From assembly GCF_020509005.1 (NCBI RefSeq), contig NC_063013.1:2480001-2544000 (forward strand): a DNA stretch of 64,000 bases. The letters are read 5' to 3'. Position 1 is the first letter of the stretch, and each line of letters opens with the position of its first letter. Positions 42,406-55,900 of this stretch are shown here, one piece after another. This DNA is from Fulvia fulva (lineage: Eukaryota > Ascomycota > Dothideomycetes > Mycosphaerellales > Mycosphaerellaceae). The notes under the pieces are model-generated. The model was not told the origin of the DNA, did not search any database, and saw only the letters and a program-made list of their open reading frames with translations. A program made the translations under genes and the position numbers.

Positions 42406-42532
42406 CTTAGTTTAGAGTTCTTTATACTATAATTACGCCGCCGCTAGCGCTAGCGGGTCGCTACTACTTAAGTAGATTACTCGTCTTAATAAGGGCTATC
42501 GAATAGATAGTCCTCGTTAATACCTAAGATAT
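42406..42532. other. Unassigned RIP-affected segment
   Basis: About 125 bases between the G1 LTR and the LINE E tail. No match to the other elements in the window and no coding signal. It may be the DNA into which G1 was inserted. Confidence 0.4.
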
Positions 42533-43866
42533 ATAGATAGATAGATTTGTTATTCCCCTATTCTAGGACCCTATTCGGCCTATATAGATATATATCTATT
42601 GTTATATATAAAGGGAACCCCGAATAGGTAAAAACCCTTCCCGCCCCCGACTTCTCCTTATCTAGATTAGCTTTCCCTCGAAACGTATATAGTCTATATC
42701 ACTACCCCGTTAGCCCCCGCTCCTAGCCGGTCTCGTCGCGCTACGCCGTGTCCTCTCTTCCTATACTACTCCTACTAGGCGGTACTGTTCTAGCTAGCCC
42801 TTCTCTAGTATCTAGTTCGTAATACGCCGTAGGTCCTTAACGTTATTAAGAAGTGCCCTTATCGTCCGGTTCCTCGCCTTTACTATCTACTCCCCCCTTC
42901 CTAGCGACTACCTCGAATAGACGAGGAGTACGTATAGTATATTCTAGGAGTAATAGCCGTAGGGGTAGCTAGTATTTATATATTCTAGAACCTTCCTCTA
43001 TAATAGGGACTTCTAGAGGCCGATATGTTCGCTTCGTAGTTAGGTTACTATACTACTCTATACCCTTATAAGGCGGTAGTAGATAAGCTTCGGGGGGTAC
43101 TTGACCGCGGATTTTGTAGCTAACTATTCCTTAGGTTGTCCCGCTAGCTAAGAGCGTCTACTATATCCTATAACCTAGTTGTTCTACCTCTCTTTCTATA
43201 GTTACTCTATAAACGATTTCTTACCTTCCTATTATATTACTAGCTATTCGTCCCTTACCCGGTAGTTCGGCTCGTTTTCGGGTCGAATACCCTTATACGC
43301 TAGTACTAATTTACGGGCCCTTACGACTATACTAGCGATAACCTTCTATACTAGGTACTATGCCGACTTGCCTAAGTAGGAGGTCCGTAGTCCCTAGATA
43401 TATAGGTTGATCGGCGGTATAGCGGTCTCGTACTTAAGCATCCTTATTAGTATCGACTTATATGCCCCGGTAACCCTCCTTAGGCATTAGTTTTAGATCT
43501 TTGCTAACGGCGCGACGAGTCCCTTTAATAGGTAGGCCCTCTCGCCTAAGGACTATACTTAGCTACTATAGGTAAGGACTAGCCGTATAATAGCCATATA
43601 TAGAAGTCGTAACTACCGAAAGTCCGCCCCCTATATAGACGTAGTAAGCCTCTAGTATAATACTATATTCTGTTTAGCTTTCCGTAATATTACCTATACG
43701 TACTTCCTCTACCGTAGCGCCGGGTCTACCTATAGTCCGAGGATCCTAAGCTGATTTACCGGGTTAGTTATATACCCCTATATCTAGATAGAAGCTTATA
43801 TATTATAGAACCGTAGCCGGCGCGTAAAGTATATTAGATTGTACTTTTCTAGGGCAAACCGAGCCC
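42533..43866 (-). mobile_element. LINE copy E, 3' 1.3 kb only, strongly RIP-mutated
   Basis: The (TAGA)n tail at the left is followed by the same 3' end as LINE A on the minus strand, up to CAAACCGAGCCC inside the reverse transcriptase. There the G2 LTR begins after TAG. It covers the C-terminal third of ORF2, with nearly all TG/CA converted to TA. The truncation may be the usual 5' truncation of LINEs or the point of G2 insertion. Confidence 0.82.
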
Positions 43867-43869
43867 TAG

Positions 43870-44195
43870 TATAGACGACTAACCACCCTAGTAAGCAAGG
43901 GCGCGCCTAGTGACCTTAGGATAGCTTACGCGTAGGTGTATATATTTGCCGGTCCGCGGGCCGTAAAATATATACTAAGATCCTAAAAGATAATCAATCT
44001 AAAATTCTTAGATTCCCGTATTTTCGCCTTATAGAGAGATTCTTCGTAAATCCTAGCTTCCTACTAAGGTCGCCTCCTAGCTATATATATCTTAGTAGTA
44101 CCCCTATATACCCCTACTACGTAATTAACCGTTAAAGGTTAACGAGATTCGACGCGCAAATTTCAGGGTCTAATAGGGCCCTTAACTCGTTAATA
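43870..44195 (-). repeat. Gypsy G2 3' LTR (right copy)
   Basis: 326 bp; the plus strand reads TATAGACGACTAAC...CTCGTTAATA. Matches 18953-19281 (inverted) and the P4-split LTR. It abuts LINE E through CCTAG, a flank different from that of the left arm. Confidence 0.83.
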
Positions 44196-44549
44196 TATCC
44201 TCCCCTATTACGAAACTGTCCCTAGTTTCACCTCCGCTACGCTAATATAGACTAAGAAACTATACCTATAAGTTATACGTAAAGAAGGCGGATCCGGCGT
44301 CTAGTTAAGTAGTTAGTCTAGAGATGTTAAGGAGATCGCAAGTTCATTCTATAAGGGCTAAGGAGGCTAAGTCAAAGTCTAGTCTTCGTAGTAAGCCTAC
44401 TCTTAAATTAAGGATATAGCCTAGAAATCGGTTAAGTACGCTAGAAACTACGTACTAGAACTAGAAGCTAGTTAAACTAAGGTCAGAAACCAAAACTACT
44501 AAGTGAACTCCTTACGCCTAAGAAAAAGAAATAATAGAGTCCTATCCCT

Positions 44550-45457
44550 CCTTTGACCTAAATCCTAGTAAATTTGGCTATCTCCTCCGTAGTAAGGTTA
44601 TAAGGCCGTACCTATAGTCTCGTCGGCTTAGATTCTAGTTCCGGAAGTATAGTAGCCCTATTAATACCTATTAGAAGTATATCGTCATCCTCTTTATCGT
44701 TAGATCCGGACGTAGTAGGTCTGTTCTTATTCGGAAGATCGTCCTTTTCGACATTCTCGACATCAACCCTATCCTCTAGCGCTATAATATCTTTAGCGTT
44801 AGGAAGATTAAGCCCCGGGTCCGGTCTTAACTATAGGATCAGCTTTAGGTTCTCTCGGGCTTATACACCCTTTAACCTCGTACTATTAAGCTCTTCGAGG
44901 ATGTATATACTAAACCCCGAGTACACCTTAGCTATATAATACGGCCTAAGCTAGCGGTACCTAATCTTTCTAGATAGGTTATCCTTATACGGCTTGTAGA
45001 ACTTGACTATAAGATCTCCGACCTAGAACCCCTAGAAGTTAATACTACGTTTAGTATCGAAGTATTCCTTACTTAGGGTACGAAGCCTTACTCTTCGTAA
45101 CTATAACTCCTAAAGACTTATATCCCGTACCTATAACTAACGCGCCCGAATAGCTAACAGCTCCTCCGTTAATCTAATAGATCCCTATTTATAGTTCGCC
45201 TATATCGGGTATTCTACCTCGATCGGGAGAATAGTACGATAGCTATATAGAACCTCCGCCGGCGTTATACCCGTAATTCTAGATACCGTAGTTCTGTTAG
45301 CCTAAAGCACCGTAGTAATCTATCGTTCCTAGGACTTATAGGTGTTCTTAGTAAGCTTAGCTAATGTAGCTAGAACAGGTCGATATACTACTTCTATAGT
45401 TATATTTAACTACGGATAGTAGGGTAAGATCTAGATATACTTAATACCTATACTAAT
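44550..45457 (-). pseudogene. Gypsy G2 (right copy) integrase C-terminal half, RIP-degraded
   Basis: Mirror image of 17691-18600, with the same ITPAEVLYSYRT and LPIEVEYP stretches and the acidic tail. It joins the segment right of LINE D (51412 onward) when LINE D and one target duplication are removed. Confidence 0.7.
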
Positions 45458-45524
45458 AGATAGATAGATTTGTCATTCCCCTGTTCTAGGACCCTATCCG
45501 GCCTATGCAGGTATATATCTATTG

Positions 45525-48500
45525 TTATGTACAAAGGGAAACCCGAATAGGTGAAAACCCTTCCCGCCCCCGACTACTCCTTGTCTAGATTAGCTTTCCC
45601 TCTGAACGTACGTAGTCTATGTCACTACCCCGTTAGCCCCCGCTCCTAGCCGGTCTCGTCGCGCTACGTCGTGTCCTCTCTTCCTGCACTGCTCCTACTA
45701 GGCGGTACTGTTCTAGCCAGCCCTTCTCTAGTATCTAGTTCGTAATGCGCCGTAGGTCTTTAGCGTTGTTAAGAAGTGCCCTAATCGTCCGGTTCCTCGC
45801 CTTTGCCATCCACTCCCCCCTTCCTAGCGACCACCTCGGACAGACGAGGAGTACGTACCGTACGTTCTAGGAGCGATAGCCGTAGGGGCAGCTAGTATTC
45901 GTGTATCCTAGAACCTTCCTCCATAATAGGTACCCCTAGAGGCCGATGTGTTCGCTTCGCAGTTGGGTTGCTATGCTACTCTATGCCCTCGTAAGGCGGT
46001 AGTAGATGAGCTTCGGGGGGTGCTTGACCGCGGATTTTGTAGCTGACTATTCCTTAGGTTGTCCCGCTAGCTAAGGGCGTCTACTATGCCCTACAACCTG
46101 GTTGTTCCACCTCTCTTTCTATAGTTGCTCTACAAACGATTTCTCACCTTCCTATTATGTTACTAGCTGTTCGTCCCTTGCCCGGTAGTTCGGCTCGTTT
46201 CCGGGTCGAATGCCCTTATACGCTAGTACTGATTCGCGGGCCCTTACGACTACACTAGCGATGACCTTCTGTACTAGGTACTATGCCGACTTGCCTAAGT
46301 AGGAGGTCCGTAGTCCCTAGATGTATAGGTCGATCGGCGGTATAGCGGTCTCGTACTTAAGCATCCTCGTTAGTATCGACTTATATACCCCGGTGACCTT
46401 CCTTAGGCACTGGTTTTAGATCTTCGCTAGCGGCGCGACGAGTCCCTTCGATAGGCAGGCCCTCTCGCCTAAGGACCACACTTAGCTGCTATAGGTAAGG
46501 ACTGGCCGTACAATAGCCGTATATAGAAGTCGTGACTGCCGGAAGTCCGCCCCCTATATAGACGTAGTGAGCCTCTAGTATGATGCTATATTCTGTTCAG
46601 CTTTCCGTAATATTACCTATACGTGCTTCCTCCACCGTAGCGCCGGGTCCACCTATAGTCCGAGGATCCTAAGCTGATTTGCCGGGTTAGTCGTGTGCCC
46701 CTATATCTAGATAGAAGCTTGTATATTATGGAACCGTGGCCGGCGCGTAAAGTGTATTAGATTGTACTTTTCTAGGGCAAACCGAGCCCCGTGCCTCCTA
46801 GCCTAGTCCTCGCAGATCTTGTGCTTCTCTTCTAGTAGCCTACAGTTCTCCTTAGTCGAGGAAGACCACGCTAGGATGTTTATGTCGTCTACGAAGCCGC
46901 TCGCAGCGGTGTTCTGGGATTCTAGGGCTGGGAGCAGCGTCGCTATAAAGAAGAGGAACAGAATAGGTGCTAGCGTTAAGCCTTACGGGATTCTAGTGTA
47001 GACTACTTGAAATGGGCTTCTGTACTGGCCGACTAGGATCGACGTACTACGGTTTTGGAGGTAGGACCGTACGAAGTTGACAAGCCACTTAGGGAGTCCT
47101 TTCGACCTTAGGATATAGAGAAGCCGCGGGTATAACACGTAGTCGAAGGCTCCCGATATGTCTAGGCTAAGTAAGGAAGCCACCTTGTCCCTATTCTTAT
47201 ACTAGATGGCCTTTACCTAAGAGGTAATAAGTTCTATCGCGGATAGCGTCGATCGCTATGGGCGCGTACCTATCTAGGTGTCCGGGAGTAGGGAGTGTTC
47301 CTCTGCCGCCTCGGAGAGTCTCGTTGTAACTAGCTTCTTAAGCGCCTTCCTAAGAGTGTTAAGGAGCGCAATTGGGCGGTACGACTTCACCTGCGTATAG
47401 TCTTCCTTCTGCGGCTTACGTAGGACCACTGTCGTCGATTGTTTAAAAGCTATCGGGTGGTATCCGGTCTATAGGCAGGCGTTAAAGATCGCTACAACTG
47501 CTAGGGCTAGTTGATCTCTACACTTCTTTAGTAGCTCGTTTGGGATCCCATCCGGCCCCGGGGCTTTCTTCGCCGGCAACTTCCTTAGCACAGCGGTGAC
47601 TTCTCCCTCGGACACCTCCTATTGGACCGCGATGCTAGGGGCTAGGGGAGTAGAGCTGTTTATGTCGCTTAGATCAGCCTCGACTAGGGGTGGGAAGAAC
47701 TTGCTAGCCAGTAGACGCGCCTTGGCCTCGGGGTCGCTAACCGGGCCACTAGGCGATTGTAGCGCTAGGATAGAGAAGGAGGGGCCCTGTGTAGGGTCCT
47801 GTCGGGCCCATTTCGCTAGCTTCTATATCCTCTCTGGCTTGCCGGCGATTTCTTCTACTATAGCCCTCCAGCCGACTGCTTTCTCCCTCCGTATTATAGC
47901 TTTCTTCTGTTAGCATGCCTCCCTGTATACGTTCTAGGCCTCCTCGCTATAGCTGCTCGTCCACACCCGGCGGGCTCTCCTTACTTCTCTTACTACCGTA
48001 GTGCACTCCGGCGTCCAGTATAGTTTGGACCATGTCGTTAGTTAGGCAAGCGGAACGTGAAGTGAGGTCGCTTTTCTTATTTCGTCTGTCAACCCCTAGA
48101 CTGCTTCGTCTATCTCGTCTTTACTGTTGTATTGCTACTGCGCGATCTGGACTAGCCTCTTAGAGTTATCGAGGTACGCCTAGATATTGGCCTAGTGGGC
48201 CTTTCCCTAGTTTGGCTTAGGGGTTCTCGCTAGTGTACGTTATATCTGTGTCGTAATAGAGGTCCTGACTGGCATATAGTCTAACGACGCCTCGAGTTTA
48301 TGTTCGATCCTATAGTAGGTTACCGTGTGGTAGTAGCTATCTAAGATCTAGGAGAGGTCGATCGTGCCTTGGAGTCCCCCTCTCTTCTAGGTGCCTAGGT
48401 CCTTCGGGGTATTAAGGGCAATTGCGTTGCTCGCTATCAAGTCGAGTACTTCGTCGGCTATAGGGTGCGGCTGTATAAGGCTTTCCTAGGAAGGGTAGTG

Positions 48501-48944
48501 TATATTGAAGTCTCCTACTACGATGTGGCACCCTTGTCTCTTGAGCGCACTGTCTAGGTGTCTACAGACCCCTAGGTCGCGGCTAGACCTCGAGGCTAGC
48601 GGTTGTATATATAGGTTGTGTATCCAGGTGCTACCTACGTGGAGGGAGGTAATATCGCCCCCGCCTTCTTCGTCTACGTAGTACACTACCTCCTAGTCGG
48701 ATTCTAGTATGTCCTTACTGACATAGAAGCACGTGCGGGGTCTGCCGTCGCCTCGTAGGCATGTCGTGTAGCCTAGTGACTTGCAGGTCGTTAGTCTCTT
48801 ATAGTGCGGGTTAATCTATAGCTCCTAGATTACAAGGACGTAGTGGACGCGCGGGTCCGCCTCGTGTAGGAAATGGTTCTGGACTATATCCTTGCTATAG
48901 TTGACGTTATACTAGATGATGCTAAGCGTGTCGAGGCTAGTTAT
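45525..48944 (-). pseudogene. LINE D ORF2: endonuclease-reverse transcriptase, RIP-degraded
   Basis: 3420 bases between the former start (48944) and TAA, in phase with copies A, B and C. The endonuclease GDFNIHYPS is at ~48490-48520. The RT segment SLLSLDISGAFDYVLYPR is at ~47130-47183 and the FVDD box at ~46880-46905 (with the T of DDTNIL changed to I). The Cys knuckle is near 45840-45900. Many TAG codons are in frame. Confidence 0.8.
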
Positions 48945-50406
48945 CGGCATCGACAATCATTTCCTCTATATCGTCCTATGTCCTACTGCCCTGTACGTCC
49001 TAGTCTACGCCTATCGGCTATGTACTAAAGGGGAGCCGGGCCTAGTTAGATTCCCTCGCCGTAGCTAGCAGAGCACGTGGCCTCCCGTACGCCCTAGGCT
49101 GCGCATCCTTTATATCGTTCTCGGCCCTAGGGCGCTTGTGCCCGACCGCCGCTAGTTGGTTCCGGTATAGGCTAGCCTCACGGTCGCCGTAGAATCTTAG
49201 GGCGACGGTTCTGTTTGTGATTGCCTTGTTTTTCGCTAGTTTCCGCTATAGGCATTCCGTACTATACGATAGGTAGTGCCCCGGACAGTTCGCGTACCGT
49301 CTCGTAGTCGATGTATAGTCCCTAGATATATAGTCTCCTATATAGTTCGAGCAGGCCTACTTGTTTGTGCACGTGTAGGTTTGGTGTCTATACTGTTGGC
49401 ATTTGAAGCATTAGAGGACACGAAAGGATGAGGAGTGCTTTTCTACTGTCTTGAGGCTTTATTGCTAGACCAGGCCTTGTTCTATCGCTAGATCCGCCGC
49501 TTTCGCGTCTTATAGCTATACTATTAGCGCCGAGGCCTTCTTGCCTTCTGGCCATTTCCTATAGAGCCAAGTCGCCTTCTAGATTAGAGAGTTAAGAGTG
49601 ACCGGGTTGTCCTCTTAGAGAGCGCGTAGGTGACCCTAGTTAGTTAGGTCAAACTCCTTAGGTATGTCGTGGACTAGGATCGTGAATTGTTTCGTTAAGA
49701 CCTTCGCTAATGCCGCAACCTTAGATACCTACTGTGGCTATGCCTCTAGGTGCCTCCTAGCAGTAGCAGAGCTAGTATAGATCTGTAGAGTGCCGTTGGA
49801 CTGTTGGTTCACTACGACCACCCCTAGTTAGTTAATACGTTAGGCGAGCTCCTTGTTCGATAGCTTCGCAACTTCGGCCTGGTCTTCCTTTGCTGCAATG
49901 CGGATCGTAACTGTATCGTGCGTTAGGCGGGGGCCTGGTATCGATGCCGCGACCGATGCCTAGCTATAGGGGTGTTGATTCCGGGTGGCCTTACTAATCG
50001 CCTAGGACATCGTCCTCATTTCTTGTTGCCCTCGGTAATACGACAGTACAAGCGCCGTACGTAGCTGAGTAATCATTACCTATAGAGACCGGTAAGGGAG
50101 CTGATCGTTAGTTTCTATGCTTTTTACGTCCTCTATAAGTTGCTGCTAGTTGTCTTAGGGGGGCTTCGCCTATAGGGCCGTAGGCGCCGTTAGTGCCGTA
50201 GCCTAGGCTACTATTGCCTAGGAGTTGCCTAATGTAGCTAGGCACCTCCGCGGCGTTTAGAGCTGAAGAAACAGGGTGAAGAGAGCTTCAAGCTGTCTAG
50301 ATTGAATGAGGTAGAACTCCCTTAGTCCTAGGGCAAGGAAGGAATCGTATTTAGTAAGCTAGCTACGAGATAAGGTGACAAGTCTTAACCGCGCTTTCCT
50401 ACTCAT
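48922..50406 (-). pseudogene. LINE D ORF1: gag-like zinc-knuckle protein, RIP-degraded
   Basis: Mirror of LINE B ORF1, 495 codons with RIP stops; knuckle region at ~49258-49413. It overlaps ORF2 by 23 bases. Confidence 0.72.
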
Positions 50407-51411
50407 CTAGCACCACCGTGTAGCCTCGTTTCGAGAGGTTAGCCCGGAGCAAAAGCTTCCCTCTACGCCCTCCCTCCCTGTTTGCTCCTTAAGCCAATAT
50501 CCACCTCTATAGGCCTGAGCCCTTTAGTGCTCTCTATTGACCGACATGCGCATCCGTCCTCTCGGGCTGTATAGACAGTGTCAGCCGTCGCTACTAGTGT
50601 ACACCACGCCCTAGGTTTTGACGCCCTTCGCGTTACCGCAGCCTATCTCTAGAAAGCGGCCGTCTATGCCTCGCAGGTCTGCTCGGGGCACACACCACGC
50701 CGGGCAGCGTACTCCTTACGTTTCCACCTACTAACCAATATGAAGTTCCTTATTACCCTGCCCTCGATCCTCCCCGATCATAGAACTAATCCACTTGTAT
50801 TGTACGTCTTTTCCCCGTCCTAATAGCCGTCTTTTCCTTGCTCAGGCTATCGTCTTTTCCTCGTCGCAATCTACTATATCAGACTAGGTGCGTTGTGTAG
50901 CGGGACAGGCAGTGCCTTAGGCAAAACCCTCGTTCCTATACCGGGTGTTCAATAGGCCCTTATAGGCTTCGTCGCGTGTCCACCTACCCACCGTATTGCC
51001 CGCTAGCAAACACCAGATTGTTTCGTAGTCCGCTCGACGCCGTTACATAGTCCGCTCAGTTGTTGTTCTATAGTCCGCTCGTCTAATGTTCGTCGCTTAG
51101 CCCGCTCGGTTTGCGGTCTCCGGAGGTGAAAATTCTATACTTATACTAGAGGTGTCCTGTCGAGCGTATAGGCCACGGTTCCGCGCCCTTCTTACACGTA
51201 GAAAGAAGAGGGACTCGCTCCCGACACGAGTACACGCTCGTCGGATGGTTTTTATACCCGTTTTGCTAGTAGTCCTCTGTTCGCCGCGGCTTCGCCTACG
51301 CTACGCGCCCGTCGCGCCTACGACGCTCCAGCGTGAGAATACTTAGCTCTCTCGTAGCTAGACGAGAGGTTCGTAGCCGACACCACGTATAGGTGATTCT
51401 CGTCGTCGACC

Positions 51412-52560
51412 TACCTATACTAATAAGCATCCTCTCTACCTCCCCTTCGTTAATACTAGCGTTATTAAGCACAATCTTATAGTAGTATCTATGCCGGCTA
51501 AACACTATCTCGTATAGAAACTTAGTAATCGCCCGCGAATTTAGAGGCTTCCGTACGACCTTCGCCTTAATCTACCTACTTAGAGCTTCTCGGGCGACAA
51601 GTAAGTACCCGTTTCTATATACGTAGACGGGATCGTAGTACTACCTCTCTCCTATAACCTACTGAGTCGATAAGTGTATTTCTCCTACTCTCTAGTTACC
51701 TTCGCGAAAGTTATAAGGAGCATAAGTCCTTACCTAATTCGATACGTCGGAGAAGTAGCCCTCCTAGTAATACCGGCTAGTAACAAGATTATATACTAGC
51801 TCTATACTCCGGTGACTATACTTTTTGTAATAGTGTATTACGATCTCTTTCTAAGCATTATTATCGTCTACTACTAGCTATATCGGTGCACCTCTTCGCC
51901 GCTAATAAAACAAGAGCTTGTCTCTTAAGTAGTACCGAGGACTCTTCTTAACGAGGTTTCGATACTTAGCCCGGGTAACCCCTTCCGGTCGTATTCGATA
52001 TGCTAGAAGATAAGCTATAAGCTCGGAATTGTTACTATACTAGGGTTCGAGGAGTCGTTCACGCTCTAGAATAACGGGGAAAGTGTTAACTAGTTTAGCG
52101 TAACGGAAGAATTTATTGTTAATTATCTTATTAATATTACTAGCGAGCCTTTTAGGTATAATCCTTAAGCCGCGCTCAATACTAGAGAACTTCTTAATAA
52201 GATATCTCCTATTAAACGGGCCTTGCCCTACTAGTATTAGAGATTCCTAGTAATAGGCCTTCCGCTTCTAATCTATATTACTATCTACTTTCGACTAAGG
52301 CCTCTTGTAGACGCTCGTATTAATAGGTCTTTTCTTGTTAGCTATACGCTTATATATAGTGAATATATACGGCATCCTAATACCGGGTCTATATAACCCT
52401 ACGTCTTGTTTCTAAGCCTACCTATTAATCTGGCCCTATTTTAGGATCTCCGTATACTAGTCGCCCTATACGGAGTATATATTTATAATGACCTACTCTC
52501 CTAGAGCGTTAGTAGTTACCTTAGCGCTTAAGTATTAGCGGTTCCCTAGTAGTCCTAGTA
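51412..52560 (-). pseudogene. Gypsy G2 (right copy) integrase N-terminal part, RIP-degraded
   Basis: Mirror of 10555-11736: HHCC-like region, VARELLSRQIKAKVV and NNASINEGEVE, broken after L-I-S-I-G by LINE D. Upstream, to 52905, the sequence has no recognisable reverse transcriptase. Confidence 0.6.
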
Positions 52561-52905
52561 TTTTCTTCGAATACGGGCTAAGGTCGAGGACATTTTCTCT
52601 TTATTATAATACGGGGCCGCGGTGATTCTTAAAGTAGTCGAAGACGGTCGTGTCTATAGGCTTAGGTTTTAGCTTCGTTATACCTTCTTATCGATGTCGA
52701 CGCGCCGTATTATTAGAACACTCCGCCCCTAATATATTTGCTAAGGTCTCCCCGACTAGACTCAAAAAGCGGACTTGTTTCAAAACCGGACTTCTAATGC
52801 TTATAGCGGGTTAACTACCGTAAATCAACCCGCGTTCGCATTTTTCGAGGACTATAGGTGTTCTTAAAGAGTTTTGTACTTATTAGTACCTATAATAGCC
52901 GTGAA

Positions 52906-55900
52906 CATTACACTTTCACCTTTCCTACTAGTAATTGTTCCCTCCTATAATCTATCGTCGTAGTTACGGCCTACTAGTCGTACCTTCCTATACTAAGGGC
53001 GGCTAAGGATCGTAGGCAAATATAGATCAGCGGAGACAAATATATCGATCTAGTAGTATATACTAAACACCTAAGTATTAAGCTTTGAAATTACCCCCTT
53101 AAACTTCGCTCTTCTACCTACTCCTCGAAAGGACAAGTAGGCGCTAGGTACGATAGGTAAGCCAAACTTATATACTATCCTCGGGCTAATAATATTGACT
53201 TCAGATCCCTCGTTAAGTAGGGCTCGAGTCTAACCTTTACTAGTCCTAAGCTCGGTAACTACCTAAGGGCTAGGTACTATTACAAAATCGTCTAGTATAC
53301 TAGAGAGACCGATTTTTTCAATGTTTTCGTATAACTCGGCGGTAGGGACAGCATCCTTACTATATAACATCGTTAAGAATATACCTATAAAGCGAGCTTA
53401 ATAATCATCCCGAAAGACTTCTTTATTAGCGCCTTCTTCCTCGTCTTTATAGGTAGCGACATGACTTGTACGGACTTCAGTCCCTTCTTAGCTAGCTAAC
53501 TTACGGACGGTAGTAAGCTTAGACTATAGATTAGGGGTATTCACTACTCTCCTAAACAAGGCAGTTTTAAACTAGCGACTATACCGAAACTAGTCCCGGG
53601 CATTAACGTTTAGAAACGTAGTCTAAAGGATTTGATCAATCTAATAGGTCACTCCCTCCTCCTTAGTAACGGGCCTATCTCCTATACCGTACTGTCGGAC
53701 GTAGTTATTAATCCTTATCGTCTTTATATTCTATAACCCCTTACGCTATACGAATAGGGTATTAATAGGCCCTACCGGCTATTCCGAGGGCGTGGGCCTT
53801 GACTTAGCTCGAGGCTTAGGTGTCCTTCTAAGAGTCTCCTCTAACGCTACCGTTGACTAGCTTCTACTAGCTATAGAACCGGCGTCTCTAATTATCTCTA
53901 CCTCCTACTAACCGAGTTCTTCCTACCGGATCTCCTCTTCGAGTTCTTATCGTATAGCTTTAGCGGCCTCGGCTCGTACCCTTAATACCTATATACTAGA
54001 CCTAGTTCGAGGATTCGGGTTCTTTATAATTCCTACTAGAGCTTTACCTCGAGATTTATTACTCTAGATTAGGTAGGCCTTAACCTTAACCTCGTCGTAG
54101 TTTATGATCCTATACCCTTATAGAGCCGGTTCTTCTTCTTTCTTAAACTAGATCTAGTAACTACTAGCGGCCGTCGGTTACTACCGAGATCTAACATCCT
54201 AAGGGCCGTATTCTATAGGGTGTCGGTTATTAGGTAGAGGTTTAGAGTAGTTAGGAAGCTTTACGCTTAAGACACTAGTATAATCTCGACCTATCTATTG
54301 TTTCTAAAGCGTAGGGATTTTTATGTCCTTATTTAATAGAATCGGGCTATAGTGTTCCTTAAGCTACGGAAGTATATAAAGGAGCTTAGGTTTACTATAG
54401 TCCCGTCGGAAGTTAAACTTAGGGGGATTTAGATCGGTCTTCTTTCCTAGGTACTACTAGTTATTCGTCGCTAAAAAGACATACCCTTATAAGATAAGGA
54501 ATAGTATCGCGGGGCACCTATTAGCCTAATGTTCCGTACTACTATAGTTGTAATAGCACCTATTAAGCGCTTTAGACTACTCGCGGTTCTATAACTACGG
54601 GCGCTTTATTAAGTAAACCTATAGTTTAGGTACGCGATCGGGGTTTTCTAGTTATATAGACCTTTGATTTTTACTAGAGTTAAAGGATCTAACCTCCGCC
54701 GCGCGACCTCGTTAGTAAGCCCGAATACTTATTTCTACTATTTTCTAAATAAGGTTATCGTCGATAGTAGCGGAAATAGCTAGTTTATTAAGTATATTAA
54801 TCTTAGGGATTAAGCGCAGTATCTACTTCTTAACTGACCGATAAAGCTACGGTAAAGTAAGTAAAAAGTCCGTATATACGGCCTTCTATCCTTCTTTACT
54901 ATTAGCGATACTTATCGCCTCGTCTAGTATCTTTTAAAAGCGCCGAAACTTCTTAGGCTACTTCGGATAGAGCCTACATTTCTTATAAACTGCCTTAGTA
55001 ACTGACTTTAGGAGCCCCTAAAGTAGAAGACGGCTACGGGAGCTATTATCGAGGTCTTCGGGATCAATTAGGTCACTAGAGGCTACGAAGAGACGGATAA
55101 ACTCCTTTATATCCCATTCCTTAGGGCTTTTCCCTTTCTCGGCCCGGACTATCTCTTTAAGATATTCTCGACTTCCTAATATCAAATAGGTATTGAATCT
55201 CGAAAATTTAGCTAAGAAGGACCTCCTAAAGGTGCTCCGCCTTACTTACTACCCCTCTAACCTTATTACTAAACGTCGGATAGTAGTCTCGTAGTTACGC
55301 TCGAAACGACCCTAGAAGTTATCTTTCTTAATTAATAGCCTTAGTAGATACTAGTCTATAAGATCATTAAACCTCTCCTAGAGTTTAGTAGCGTTCCTAC
55401 TATTAAAGAGGGGGTTTTCCGGACTCCCTAGAGTAGGGAAGCGAGGTCCTACATTTTCTATAGTAATAGTAAGACGGCTAAACAAGGCTACTATCGCATC
55501 CGGACTATAGGGCATTCCTAACGTTATAGTGCCCTTATTTAAGTCATCCTCTTCTTAGTTATTTCGTCGTGCTCTTTCCTTACCCTTATTAGAGCTTAAA
55601 GCCTCCGGAGTATTATCTTCGTTACTATCCGAGTCTTCTATCCCTTCTAGGATTATAGCCTCCCTATAAGGCCTACATACCTTTGTTAGACTTTCTAGTA
55701 ACTCTTAGCCAGCTCTAATACTAGCAAACGACTCGAACCTCGATAAAGATATAACTAAAACTTATAACCTTATTCGTAACCTTACTCGTAACGTTATACT
55801 TACTTTGCTTAATACTAAGAACCTTGACCTTAGGTGCCTTAATACCTTAAGATTTCGACTTCGAGTCGACCTTAACCTTGATTTTACTAAAATGTACTAA

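Larger units (their letters stand above)
45458..51411 (-). mobile_element. LINE copy D, full length (5954 bp), same site as LINE B
   Basis: Target-site duplication TACCTATACTAAT at 45445-45457 and 51412-51424, the complement of that around LINE B. Position and length are identical to LINE B relative to G2. ORF1 is at 48922-50406, ORF2 at 45525-48944. RIP stops are common, but the distribution of C/T changes differs somewhat from B. Confidence 0.9.
43870..52905 (-). repeat. Right arm of the ~9.04 kb inverted repeat
   Basis: Reverse complement of 10243-19281. It includes the G2 LTR, the integrase halves and LINE D with the same target-site duplication. Homology ends at 52905 (GCCGTGAA), but the G2 element continues to the right, whereas the left arm stops there. 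Confidence 0.9.
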
